DNA from: Telmatactis stephensoni
Taxonomy: Eukaryota > Cnidaria > Anthozoa > Actiniaria > Isophelliidae
Assembly (NCBI GenBank): GCA_029948255.1
Contig: JALIZF010001888.1
Location: 1-64,000, forward strand
Length of the DNA: 64,000 nucleotides
Direction: 5' to 3'
Position numbers and translations under genes: made by a program. The notes under the pieces were generated by a model. That model worked only from the letters and a program-made list of their open reading frames with translations, was not told the DNA's origin and did no database searches. Shown piece after piece: positions 36,476 to 48,205 of this stretch. Each line of letters begins with the position of its first letter. Position 1 is the first letter of the stretch.

Positions 36476-36752
36476 CTTTGGCGCCTCGTGCAAAAAATGC
36501 AAATATACATGGAACTCAGTATTAAGTCTTCCAAGTTACCTGGACTGGTGAACTACTTTCCTTCGCCTTTTTAGCCTTCAATGTGTTTTCAAGCAATATT
36601 TCACTTCTCCGTTTTCTTTTTGCACAAGGAAATACCATAGTTCTAGAAACTTTAGTAAGGAACTGCTATGTCTATGTACAGCGTTGCTCTGGATATCACT
36701 GGCGTGGACATAGTTCCATGTATATTTGCATTTTTTGCACGAGGCGCCAAAG
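36476..36752. repeat. Inverted repeat of 37 bp arms
   Basis: From 36476, CTTTGGCGCCTCGTGCAAAA and onward to ATACATGG; from 36717 the exact complement back to GGCGCCAAAG. The spacer is about 200 bp. It begins 45 bp after the tRNA-like sequence, so the two may be parts of one element. Confidence 0.7.
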
Positions 36753-37506
36753 CGACACGCATGCAGGCATACATATCATAAAGCCTGAATCAAACACCGG
36801 CAACAACTCGGAGAATAGAGATGCACATATGGCAATGTTTAAAAAATCATTTAATGGTCTTAAAAACTGACTGGTAAAGGATTGAATATTCGATATCGAG
36901 AAATAAAAAAAAATTGATATACCAGTTTTCAAGAATTAAACAGTATTATTAACGTGGATGTCGAAATTCCGAGATTAACGCAGCAAGTTAGTGCTTTACG
37001 TACAGTCATCTCAACGGCGATCAAAAACAGCAAATACGATGACATATTCACAAAATAAAGAACCATGCCTTGGTATTATTTAGAACCAAAAATATTGCAA
37101 CTTTTCTTTGAAAAATCATTGTTATAAAATTAATTTAGTAAAGCACCCGCGGTTTTAAATTTCTTCAAAGTTAAAGAATTACTCCGTTTTTACTCAAAAT
37201 CGGCTCAATAGAATTTCTTTAAACGCTCTCATATTATAGACAAACATTTGATTTACAAAGTCTCATAAATCGTTTGGCTCGTCGAGGTCTGGATTTTGAG
37301 AAAATTGGCAAAATTTCAAATCTAGTGTATAACAATTTCGATGTTAAAAATGCTCCGATTTCAACCAAACTAGTATCATTATAAAATTTGGTCCATTTGT
37401 AGTAGGTGTGTGTAAAAAGTTTGGTCAACTTAATTCTGTAACGCAATTAATAGCCGCTTCAATTCGACAACCCACGCACTGACGAAATTGGGTCGAGCCA
37501 CCTTAA

Positions 37507-38590
37507 TTAAGGAGGCTCGAGGTAGTTATCTCCTAGTGTACCTAGCCGCTTTCAAACGACTATAACTTTGACAAAAATAATCTGATGTGCTGGCCATTTT
37601 CACATAATGCTATTTTCACAAATCTGTGAATGCTATATATTGACAATATATTGACAATAATTATCGTTGATGTTTCGATATTTTCATTACAAAATCTGTT
37701 TCTTCGCTGCCATCTCTGTATACTTTTGAAAACACTCTAAAAACGGCGATGGCGTTACATTTTCAGGATGTTGTAACGCTGCTTACCGAAGCGTGAGCTG
37801 TGCAGCCAGCCATAACATTAAGCGGAGAAGCAATCATACGGAAATCAAGAATGAATAATCAATGAGCAGCAATGATCGAGGATACAGCCATGCTTTCCCA
37901 TTTTTATTTGGCGGCCTTAAAACCCTTCAATGCCGATAAAATGAAGACACAACATTTGTCAGACGTGCATCTTTTAGTGCCTCGAGTTAGAAAAGAATCG
38001 TACGACGATTTTTTAAATGTCGCTATTATCAACTATCCAGTGCTTTTAACAACAACTTTGGTTCATTTAACGGCAGATATTAAAAAAATCATAACTTTGG
38101 AAAAAAAGCCTGAATGTTTTTCATACTTAACAAGGAGGTAGTTTTTATACACATATACATACTGGCTGCCAAAAAATTTCATCAATAAAAAGGAAAGCCC
38201 CGAATTTGGAATCTCTGCGTCGACGCGCTCAAATTTGTAAAATTTGGCCAAGAAAATGTTCATCGCGTAATATTTCGAAAACGCTCTCACTGATTTTCTT
38301 TAAATTGCAAAATGACAGGTGCCTTCATGAATACTTTCGACCACTTTAGGCCGTTTTGAAAGTTTAGGTCAATTTTTCGAGAAAATGAGCGCTAAATGAT
38401 TTCTATGACGTCATGATAACGTCACAAAGAATAAACTTCTACAGACCAATTTTTCATTTTTGAAAACTTTGATCCTTGTCTAGCATTATGTGAAAATGGC
38501 CAGCACATCAGATCATTCTTGTCAAAGTTATAGTCGTTTGAAAGCGGCTAGGTACACGTACTAGGAGATAACTGCCTCGAGCCTCCTTAA
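37507..38590. mobile_element. TTAA-flanked non-autonomous element 3
   Basis: TTAAGGAGGCTCGAGG (37507) pairs with CCTCGAGCCTCCTTAA (ending 38590). The inverted arms continue about 110 bp inward (CTAGCCGCTTTCAAACGACT and partner). The centre has an 89-codon frame (37872-38141) with no recognised homology. Confidence 0.8.
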
Positions 38591-38761
38591 GTGGAATTTT
38601 TAGCGACCTCCAAAAAAGCTTCCCTTGTATAAATATATGCACTCGCTGAACCGTTGCAAAACAGCTCAAAGTTTCCTCGGAGTTAAGATGTTGTAACCAA
38701 TTTTTCAAGCCAAAATTTCACAAATTTGGAGAAATAATACAACATTCATCAATTTTGAACT

Positions 38762-39045
38762 TTATAATACACTATACAAAATTACTCGATTCTGATTGGA
38801 CGAGAGGAGTACAATTATATCGTTAATTGTACTCTGTAGAGTACCTATTAAGTCGCTATGGCAACGATAGTGTATTATAAATAAAAAATCGCACGATCTT
38901 CTCGTACAATTCAGAATTAATAGTTACTCGTAATGTTTTGAAAACTCTCAAATAGGACTCGCCTAAAGGCTCGTCCTATTTTGAGAACTTTCAAAACATT
39001 ACTCGTACCTATTAATTCCGAATTGTACTCAAGATCGTGCGATTT
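38762..39045. repeat. Two adjacent palindromic elements
   Basis: The first (38762-38880) is bounded by TTATAATACACTA and TAGTGTATTATAA. The second (38888-39045) has arms around TCGCACGATCTT and AAGATCGTGCGA, and a palindromic centre GCCTAAAGGC. They are separated by eight bases. Confidence 0.7.
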
Positions 39046-39312
39046 CCTATACTAATTCCAAGTAAATTAACGCTTTTTTCATGAAATATCTTTACTTGAG
39101 TCTGTAGTCGGAGTATAGACATCACACTCTTTTGTTTTGCACAAAAGACTTTTGAAACGATCGAACAAAAGAGTGTGACGTCTATCCAGGCTTAAGTTTT
39201 TTGAAAGTGTTCCATGGAACTCGAAATTTTCAAATTGTGCAAAAAACCCGGAATTTCCTTTTTTCTGCACTAAATTTCCTCGAAACAGCACTGCTCTTAG
39301 CCAATCAGCATC

Positions 39313-39533
39313 GAGAAATTTTTGCATGTATATTATTAGTATAGGAAATAATATGGTTACGAGTGCAATTTAGAATAAATTTGCACGAGTGAGTTTTCAA
39401 AGAGTTCAAAATTGCACGAGCCCGTAGGGCGAGTGCAATTTGTGCTCTTTGAAAACTCACGAGTCAAATTTATTCTAAATTGTACGAGTAAACCATATTA
39501 TTTCCTTTTAATAATATACATGCAAAAATTCAA
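39313..39533. repeat. Palindromic element with CGAG-rich arms
   Basis: The outer arms (TTTTTGCATGTATATTATTA and complement) enclose AAATAATATGGTTACGAGTG and its partner, with the centre GCCCGTAGGGC. The left flank (39245-39345) recurs as a direct copy at 40263-40355. Confidence 0.7.
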
Positions 39534-39843
39534 GCAAAATTTTCAAGTTTTCTGTAGCTTTTCAGTTGAAAAATCAGGTTAGCGCGCGCCCAGTGTTCGA
39601 AAGCGACCTGACGATGTCATCACCAAGCGCGCGCTCAAGGAAAAAATTCAAAACTTTTCACCCGAAACTTGGGCACTTTGTGACATTTTTCTTGTATATT
39701 TACGACAATTTTGGAAACAAATCCCGCTAAAAGTGTTTTATAAATTGTTTCTTTGATGAATAAAAAGAAGAATTTGACGTTTTAGTGCATTTTGACTGTT
39801 TTCTGCCAAAAGAAATTTGCACTAAATTTCCTTTTTTTGGCAC

Positions 39844-40263
39844 TAAGGCCCTGTTCAAACGAGCTCTCGAGTCGATTCAAGTTTTGACTTGAAACTTGCG
39901 TCCTCGTTTGAACACCTCTCCACGCAAGTCGATGAAAAATGTTCAAAAACGTTCAAGGAAAATCAGTTAGCTGAAGGACAGCGAGAAAATCAGTTTTGTT
40001 TTTGTTTGAATTATTTGTAGGAGAAGAAATGTGCAGAAGTTCGGACGAAAAAATATGAAAAACAACTTATGAAGTTTAGCGTGGTGACTGTTCAAACGAG
40101 GAAAAACTTGCATCGACTTGAGAAAAAATTTGAGCACGTTCAAAGTGCTCTCAAGTCGATGCAAGTAGACGCAAGTCGATGCAAGTTGGTGTTCAAACGA
40201 AGATGCAAGCCCGCGCAAGTCAAAACTTGAATCGACTTGAGAGCTCGTTTGAACAGGGCCTAA
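39844..40263. mobile_element. TAA-flanked MITE with 46-bp inverted ends
   Basis: TAA then GGCCCTGTTCAAACGAGCTC at the left; GAGCTCGTTTGAACAGGGCC then TAA at the right. A TAA target duplication and GGCC-type ends are usual for PIF/Harbinger MITEs. The interior includes AAGTCGATGCAAGT words. A diverged copy is at 43360-43690. Confidence 0.8.
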
Positions 40264-40559
40264 ATTTCCTTTTTTCTGCACTAAATTTCCTCGAAACAGC
40301 ACTGCTCTTAGCCAATCAGCATCGAGAAATTTTTGCATGTATATTATTAGTTCAAATAGCGTAATTTTTCGTACAAGTCATTAGAAATACTCCAACTACT
40401 GGTTTTCACTAAGAAATTTTATCGACTTTGAGTCTAGATTATGTTAACTTACTTGCAAATAAATTTCCCTATAATTGTCAAATTGTTTAAAAAGAACACT
40501 TGAGAGATATTTTTAAGAAAATAATTCTTATGACTTCTAACACAGACTCGAACTGCAAA

Positions 40560-43112
40560 ATGGTGACTAGGATTACTCTACTTCGTTTGGTAAGCAAAAT
40601 CTATTGTAAAAAAAATCTATTGTAGAAAATCTATTGATTGTTAAAAATCTATTTTGTAAAAAATCTATGATCTAGCTGGCTACTGTATGGAACTAAATAA
40701 TTCAAATACACAACCGTACCGTGCCATCTTGTTGGTATAGCTTAAATGTAAAGAGGAGATTTGACAAGATTTGATAAGCCATTGGGCTTAATTATGTCAA
40801 ATTTCCTCGCCAATTACAATTATATTAGTATTTTTATATATGTAATATTTTATTTACTGGCAAATAAACAAGTTCCAAGTTTCCAAGTTCCAAGCAATTT
40901 GATGACAATTTTTTGTTTGTTTTAACATCAATAACCGTGTTTTCTTTATTATTTAGAAATATCATTTCATTTTTGTACACATACTAGCTGTTGGCGTATT
41001 TATCTTGATAATTTTAAATGGCCGAAAATCTCCACTCATAACAAGTTTTATTCATGCTCATTCACGTCAACCACATGGTATAAATGGTAAGTAATTCTGC
41101 TTTGTAATAATATAATTTCACCTTGATTTGAAAATTCCAGTTTCCATAGCAACTGCTTTCTTTCAGTTGGTACATTTGACCAGCTGATCACTAACTGACA
41201 ACTTGTTGGGGAATGTTTGCAAAGACAATTAATTACAGCAGAATCTCGCGGGATTTCTCAAACCCTCAGTTTCTCTAACCTCCCAATAACTCGGAACAAT
41301 TGTTGTTTCGATTGGGTTTGTTTCACTGTAGTTTTACCCCTAGCCTGAGTATCAGGCCCTCTGGGGTGGGATCGAGGGGGAGGGGAGGGGGAGGGAAAGG
41401 GGAAGGGGACTGGGGAGAGTGGAAAGGGAAAAGGAGGGCCCTCTTTTCCTTTCCTTTCCCTCCCCCTCCCCTCCCCCTCCCCACCCCAGAGGGCCTGATA
41501 CTCAGGCTATTTTACCCCCGATTGCGAACACGTGATTTCTCGAACCAATTTTTAATTTTTATATATTATTTTTCAATTTTTTATTTTTTATTATTAAATC
41601 TTTTTATATCTTAAATTTGTAATTGTTAATCGGGATTTTACTGTATTCTATTAACTTCCCATACATAGCTAGGGGCACACTCGGGGAAGCTCGTAGGAAA
41701 TTTTGAAAATGACCCCTAAAAGATACCTGTCTTATCCTGTTGGGAGTGACAAGAATTGATCTCTACCCCTAAAAGGTATCTATATTTATTGACAAAACTT
41801 CTCGTCATTCTATTTATCACTTAAAGGTATCAATTCAAAAACCAAAAATAGAAGAATCCAAAAAAAAACTTTTATTGATGTGCTCAAGAAACACAAGTCA
41901 GATCATTACACTGAGCGAAAATCGTTGCATCGCGACCTCCAACGTCCGTAAGATTTTGGTCTTTTCTGATCCGTCCATCATTCTTGGAGGCGGAACTTTC
42001 ACGAACTCGTTCAGTGATTGGTTGATTTGAAAGAAGTCCCCTCCCCTTAAAACTGATTCATGACGGCTCAGAAAAACCCAAAATCAAAACAAAATTTGTA
42101 ATTTGCTGGTCGAGATGCAACGTTTTGGCTGTAAAATCGTCCCAGTAATGATGCTTAGTTTTTGTATTATATTTACCGAAAACCATCCTTAAAGGTACCA
42201 ACCAGCTAAGTCTCTGTTAATCCACTAAAGACAGACACACTCTAAAAGGTACCAGATCACTGATTTAGACCCCTAAAAGGTACGACGAGCATCCCCGCCC
42301 ATTTCCGATCCGAGTCCCTTCGGATCGCCGTGTCCCCTCGGATCGGAAATTTAATTTGTTGCTCTTACGACAGGTCACTTTGACCTCAAATTGATGAATC
42401 ACTCTAAGTAATTGTTTTACTTCGTTTTCAACGTTTCTAAGTACTTTCTAGAAGAAAAGCGTAATAGTTGGCGCCCAAGGGGGAAAAGGGGGGGGGGGGA
42501 GGGGTACTCCTTCCAGTTTTGGGTAGGGAACGTGCCGCTGAGCCCCTCAAACCCTGACCCTGTTCCAGAGCAAAATTTCCAAAATCAATATCCTGTTCCA
42601 GAGTACATAATATAAAACAATACACTGTTCACTGCTCCAAAAAGACATATAAACGTTTTTAAGACTTTTTTACATTACACAAGGGATTGAAACATCAAGT
42701 TCTTTACTCTGGTTTTCTGACTCATTTTATTCCTTACAAGTTGACGTATAGCCGCGAACTTAATAAAATAGGTGCCCTGTTCCAGAAAGTGATTATGATT
42801 CAGTCCATAGACCGTGAGAATTTGCGACTTTGAGTATCAAAAAGGGTCCTAGTATAAAAGGGTTTGCGAAAACTACCATTCAAGCCAAATGCTTGAGTAC
42901 ACAAAGCGGCCTTAGTTTTCCAAAACAAAGAAATAACCGTTAACGGCAAAGGGATAAAATATAAGCTAAAAGGTGTATATTAAAGGGGGAACCTTTTTTC
43001 GTCAAAGGTATATATTTAAGGGATACCCGTTTTGCCGAAATTTGGTATATTAAAGGGTAAGGGGTCGAGAGTGTGAGCGGAGCCGATCCCCGTAAAAAAT
43101 GCCTGGGAGTGC

Positions 43113-43170
<58 letters not shown>

Positions 43171-46100
43171 ATAATATATTACTAATGATAGTCGGGCAAC
43201 TTCGTCTTTATTGTAGGTTATCCTGATGTATATCCTTGCCATTATACCAAGTTAAGAAAGACCTTAACTGGACAATCCAATATGAAACATGAAGAAGATC
43301 AGAGTGGATGCCAACCATACGTGTAAGAAAATACATATCAAGTGGTTTTCGTACGATTGACAGTGGAAAAACAAGATGCAAGTCGATGCGAGTTTTCACT
43401 TCACTCTTTTCGTTTGAACATCACTCCACGCAATTCAAAAACTCCCAAGGAAAATCTTGACGAAAATCAGCTAATATACGTACAAGCTAGTTTTGTTTGA
43501 AGTACGGAAAGAAATGTACAGAAATTCGTGCAAATTTAGCACAACGAGAAAAGGTTGTGACGCTTGGGGGGTGGTGGAGGGGGGACGACTCTTCAAACAA
43601 GACAAAACTTGTATAACTTGCGATCAAGTTTGCCATATTCAAAGTGCTCGCAATTCGATGCAATTAGCAGCAAGTTGATGCAAGCTATACAATATATACG
43701 ATTATTTATTAAAAAACGTTCTTATTCTTATTTTTCAGGCCCGATGAAAAAGCCTGTCAAACGATAAACAAATATTTTGGAAGTCCAAGAGACCCTCCCG
43801 AAGTTAGAAAATGTGACACCACAGAATGGAGCGACATTTGTTGGTTCGAAAACAAAGACAAAGAAACAGAAACCAAACTAAATTGTTCCTCTCAAGTTTG
43901 CAACACTAACACAGTATTTATGAGCAAAGTTGACTCTTCAGTAGGCATTGTCAAGGACTGGAGCCCAATAAATCCCTTCAGCACTGAGAAGGCGTCAGAG
44001 TTTGTCGAAAAAGCAAAAAAACAAGGGGAGACGTTTTGCTTTATCAAATGCGGAGATATCCTCCAAGCACTGGTTTTCCCGCCTCATTTTCACATGAAGA
44101 AAACTGCAAACTCTGCCAAGAAAATAAATATTAATATTGTAGTATTAGACTCCATTTCCCGACCACATTTTTATCGAATGATGAAAAAGTCAATAGGAGC
44201 CTTTCGAGATGTGCTTTATAACGATACATTGCCAGCAACTGCACTAGACTTTGAGCTGTTTCAAAGTGTTGGAACCAGTACTTTTGAGAATATCCGTACA
44301 TTTGCCTCTGGATTTGTAGTAGGTTAGTCTATACGAGTACAAAAATATAACATCTATTTTCCTTCGTCGGGTCGTTCAGAATTTTCATTTCCTGGGGGAA
44401 AGGAGGGGTGATCGTAACTGCATCGGACAGAAGTTATAGTCCCCCTACATTTTTGCTGATATAAAATTTGCTATTCACATACGCCTAATTCCAAGTTACT
44501 GGAGCCCTGTTTCTCGAAAGAGCCAATATATAGCTTGAGAGGCACGTTAATGAGCTTCTATTTTTAAATTCCTAAAACAGAACAACTTTATGACAGCATA
44601 ACTTTATGAGATACATTAACGGACCAAGTACTACGTTTTATGTAAGCCTAACAAATAATGGATACTTGTAGTTTTCTGCGATAATGCTATGCGCGCAATT
44701 TCACGAGAGTTTTTTCGTCCCTGAGAGTTGTTTTAATTATTATTATTGTAATATTGCCAGACAATCAAGATTATGGACGCCAACAAGTGGAGCAGCCAGT
44801 CATTGGATTTAACGTTATGTACGAACATTTTCATAAGCATGACTACCAGACGATGTACCAGGAAGACCTGTGTTGGCACGATAGATGGGGGACGGTGCTC
44901 ACGTATACTGCACCCGATTCTCTACCCGATTCAATACCAAGCCTAGAGAGGTCAGTCTATTTATAGAATGTTTTTTAACAAATTTACGATGGAAAGCCGT
45001 GGTATGTACTCTTATTCACCACGATATTACGTCACACATGGTCATAATTTGTTATGGAATTACTCGGCTACGCCTCATGAATCCATAACATTTTGACCAT
45101 GTATGACGTAATATAGTGGTGAATAAGAGTACATACCACGGCTTTCCATCGTAAATTTGTTAAATTTCCTCACCTCTTACATACGCCGGCCTGGTACTGT
45201 TACAAAATTCTAATTTTAATTAATATCAAATCTTAAAAAAAAAACAGAAAATAAGAAAACCGGTATCCAATAGACCAATCAAAGCTGCGTAAACACCTTT
45301 CTTTCTTTTTGATTTTTTTAGATGGAAGAATTTCAAGGAAACTATCAGCAAGCAACATATTGACCACTATGGAATCACCTTCTTCTCATGTGAGGTTCTC
45401 AAACAGTATGGCAAAACCAATCCATATGGAGATCCCGAAAAAGTTTGTTTGAATGGCAAATTCTTCACCTCCTATTTTCTGAGTTATATGAAAGATTTTT
45501 CCAGAGCTGTGAGGACTACCAAAAATGCAGCACCATTCATTTCATATATGCACGTCAGTATTGGACACTCAGAAACTGCTGAAAGAATTAGCAACATTGA
45601 TGGTTTGCTTGCGGATTATATTTACTATACGGCCAGGTATGCTGATGTTTTTTTTAAAGTAGATGAATGGAAAAAGATTGAAATGAAATAGAATAGACAA
45701 AGATTGGAATTAGGTAAAAGGAGGGAAGAGGGAAGAAAGGAATATATAAGGAGAAAGAGGGAAATTTCAAGGAGGGAAATCAGGGAAGGAATGGTCTGAG
45801 TAGGAAAAAATAGTAAACTAATGCAAAAAGAAATTAAAAGGAGAGAAACCGCACATGCATGTTTATCTCAGATAAATTGGTAGGCTCGGGGGAAAGAATA
45901 GCCTCCTAAGCAGCCGCTCCTTTGTGTCACGCAACGCGTATCCCCTGCGTGACACAAAGGAGCGGCTGCATAGGAGGCTAGGGAAAGAAGAAAGGGGGAG
46001 CTAGAAAGTAGAAAGTAACAAAGCTTGAAAGAAGCAACTCAACTGACATATATTATTACAGGGTATTGCATGTTTATCAGTTTTACAAACATTTCTTGTG

Positions 46101-47679
46101 TCTATTATTTCAGAGATCCGCTGACTTGGACAATATTTTTCGGTGATCATGGACACCGAAGGACATCATTCGCACTTTCAACCTTAACTGGAGACTACGA
46201 ACGCTATAATCCCATGGCATTTATGATAATACCTGATGGGGTAGCAGAAATCTTAGGAAAAGACAAAATGGAATTCTTACAAAGCAACCAAAAACGTCTG
46301 GTTACAGGATTGGATCTCCATCGAGCAATCATGTCAATAAATGATAAAGATAAGCGTGATTCTCTAGATCCTAAAGAAGCTGGAGTCCTTGGAAAGATGG
46401 CACCAAATCGTTCGTGTAGTGATGTGCCCTTAATGCCTTTGGTGATATGTCAATGTATTGGTGTTGAGGACAATTATGAAGACAATTCACCTAAACACCT
46501 GTGGATGGCTGAGTTTGCTCTTGGTAAACTCAACAACATGATACAAGAACAATTTTCTAACGGTAAGAATATGCATTTACTCGGGATACTCACGATACTA
46601 CCAATCGATAGGAATATGCGTTTACTCGGGCTACTTACGATACTACCAATAAAATATTTCAAATTATTTATGAGAATAGATTGCATTGTGGCTCCGGGCC
46701 TTTAATTGATTTAGAAGTTCCTATGAAAAAAAAAACGGGGGTTGAAACAGGGACTTGTGACAGGACGACACGATCATAAACGCGATGGTAGAAATACCTC
46801 GCCTAAGGCCATGATGTTTTTAATTCCCTGTTAATTTAATTCAATTTTGCGGCCCCTTCGCTCCAATTTGACCCAATTTTAAGTTACATAATTTATGACC
46901 AGCTAGGGAATAAGCACTAGGGACTATATATGTAAGAGAAGGGGGGGGCTGTATCGAAGTATAGAGACCCCGTCCAGGTCTTCACGAGCTTGTGAAGACT
47001 ACTATAAGTGCAGCTATAGGCTTTATTGTCTATCTTTTCAGGTCCAGAAGGAAAAACGATCAAAGGATATGGGAATTGTAAACGTTATATTGGTACTTCA
47101 TTTCGTAGCATTGTACAAACTAAGTCAGGTTCCTTAGTACGCTTTTATCTTCATGCCAACGCTAGCGATCTTAATCGAGATGATGAAGAAATCTTCAAAG
47201 TAGCGGTAGCTGTGGAGAATAGGGTGGCAGTATTAAAGTCCTGGGAACGTCAAACTCCGTACAACATATATAAAAACTGTGCCGATGCATCTGTTGATAT
47301 AAAACTTTGTACATGTGACCGAAGCAAGACGCACGAGATCAAACCAACACTTGGCTTAACAGTGAAAGAAATGATTTCTGTAGTAAAACACTCAACATTT
47401 GGTCGCATAGCTGCAATCAAATATCTCTACGAAAATTGTTTATTTCAAGTTACCAGGAATTACTTTGACGTAACAATAGTTGTTGAGGTAGCTAACGCTT
47501 GCAAAGACAAAACTTTTAAAGTGCTAGTAACTGGTGTTATATCGAATATATTTTTGACAAGGTCTTTACCAATGAGCAACGTAGTTCCACCAAACACTAT
47601 TCACTTTATTTATGCCTCTACAAAGCAGAGTGCGACTCATTACAGATTTAAGATGTCAGTACGGGCTTCTGTCATGTAG
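40560..47679 (+). CDS. DUF229-family alkaline-phosphatase-fold protein, type II membrane
   Basis: Eight exons, 40560-40589, 40957-41086, 43217-43322, 43739-44322, 44761-44950, 45322-45636, 46114-46562 and 47042-47679, give 813 residues plus TAG. Residues 11-31 are a single hydrophobic helix after a short basic N-terminus, so the protein is predicted to be a type II (Golgi/ER luminal or cell-surface) membrane enzyme. A Cys-containing stem precedes the catalytic part. The DUF229 (PF02995) core shows NIVVLDSISR (metal-binding Asp226), GTSTFEN (Thr270, the position of the nucleophile in this fold), SIGHSE (His429) and FFGDHGHRR (Asp463, His464). All expected metal residues are present, so it should be active, but no substrate is known for the family. 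All introns are GT-AG. AATAAA lies 29 bp after the stop. Exons 1 and 2 rest on frame continuity only. Confidence 0.9.
41341..41509. repeat. Purine/pyrimidine foldback, sister of 11598-11710
   Basis: TAGCCTGAGTATCAGGCCCT and its complement enclose GA-rich then CT-rich arms. Same outer TAGCCTG ends and same purine/pyrimidine plan as the element at 11598. Located in intron 2 of the DUF229 gene. Confidence 0.65.
41660..42800. repeat. Two dispersed repeats in DUF229 intron 2
   Basis: 41660-42300 carries repeated ACCCCTAAAAGGTA phrases, relatives (inverted) of 24357-24700; it ends near a GATCCGAG/CTCGGATC palindrome. 42490-42800 resembles 11130-11420 (GGGTAGGGA, CCCTGTTCCAGA words). Edges are approximate. 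Confidence 0.4.
43112..43169. repeat. (CTGT)n microsatellite
   Basis: About 14 perfect CTGT units, 48 bp before exon 3 of the DUF229 gene. Confidence 0.95.
43360..43690. mobile_element. Diverged copy of the TAA-flanked MITE at 39844
   Basis: Matches in order: CGTTTGAACATCACTCCACGCAA, AAGGAAAATC, TCAGCTAATATA, AGTTTTGTTTGA and AAATGTACAGAAATTCG parallel segments of 39890-40150. It lies in intron 3 of the DUF229 gene, close to the exon 4 acceptor. Confidence 0.6.
44973..45164. mobile_element. Long-armed foldback, DUF229 intron 5
   Basis: Arms of about 85 bp: TTAACAAATTTACGATGGAA to TTCCATCGTAAATTTGTTAA, almost perfectly paired; the centre contains CGGCTACGCC. It starts 23 bp after the exon 5 donor. 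Confidence 0.8.
45899..45980. repeat. Near-perfect palindrome, DUF229 intron 6
   Basis: TAGCCTCCTAAGCAGCCGCT pairs with AGCGGCTGCATAGGAGGCTA; inner arms CCTTTGTGTCACGCA and TGCGTGACACAAAGG. Like 11598 and 41341 it begins TAGCCT and ends AGGCTA. Confidence 0.75.
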
Positions 47680-47985
47680 AACACACATGGTTACTTTACT
47701 GAGTGGTAATAAATACTGAATATTTCCAAAAGGTCTCAGAAGCACAAAGGATGTGATAATTTTTAAACATAAAACAACTCTTTTAATTTGGTACATGTTT
47801 CGAAACATGTACCAAATTAAAAGAGTTGTTTTATGTTTAAAAATTATCAAATACTGAATACCAAACACTTTTCATTCTATACCAAACAATATTCATTACA
47901 TTTATGCCTCTACATAGCAGAGAGTAACTCATTATAGAATTAGTATGTCAGTACGGGCTTCTGTCATGTAGAACACACATGGTAG
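47588..47985 (+). repeat. Duplicated 3' end of the DUF229 gene with a palindrome between the copies
   Basis: The terminal coding part and stop of the DUF229 gene (47588-47692, including GTCAGTACGGGCTTCTGTCA and the TAG) is repeated at 47881-47985 with about ten substitutions. Between the copies lies a 96-bp near-perfect palindrome (47754-47849) centred on TTTCGAAA. The downstream copy cannot be expressed as a separate protein. Confidence 0.85.
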
Positions 47986-48205
47986 TTTATCATAAGCATG
48001 TTAAGGCCTGGGTCAGCCCCTATTTAGCACAGAATCTTATATAGCTCACACGAAACTAGCGCGCTGATTGGCTATCAAGTCCATCGAGGAGGGAGAATTC
48101 AGCGTGGCATACTTACACAGGTAGTCGAGAAACTTGAAGAAACAATACGTCGTAGAACTAGATATGGATATAGGAAGTGACGTAACAGGAAATAGATATA
48201 CAAGT

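Larger units (their letters stand above)
30820..40559. other. Repeat-rich gene desert between COG2 and the DUF229 gene
   Basis: No intact host gene was found. It contains nested MITEs (31093-31367), foldbacks (31944-32091, 32257-32393), a broken transposase (33018-34301), TTAA-flanked elements (34582-35250, 37507-38590), a MITE (35753-35879), a tRNA-like sequence (36362-36431) with an inverted repeat, and a dense cluster of palindromes (38762-40263). The rest is unassigned AT-rich sequence, including 32400-33010 and 35260-35750. Confidence 0.6.

Noticed and set aside
37872..38141. 89-codon frame inside the TTAA element as a transposase
   Set aside because: Far too short, with no catalytic motif of any DDE/DDD transposase.
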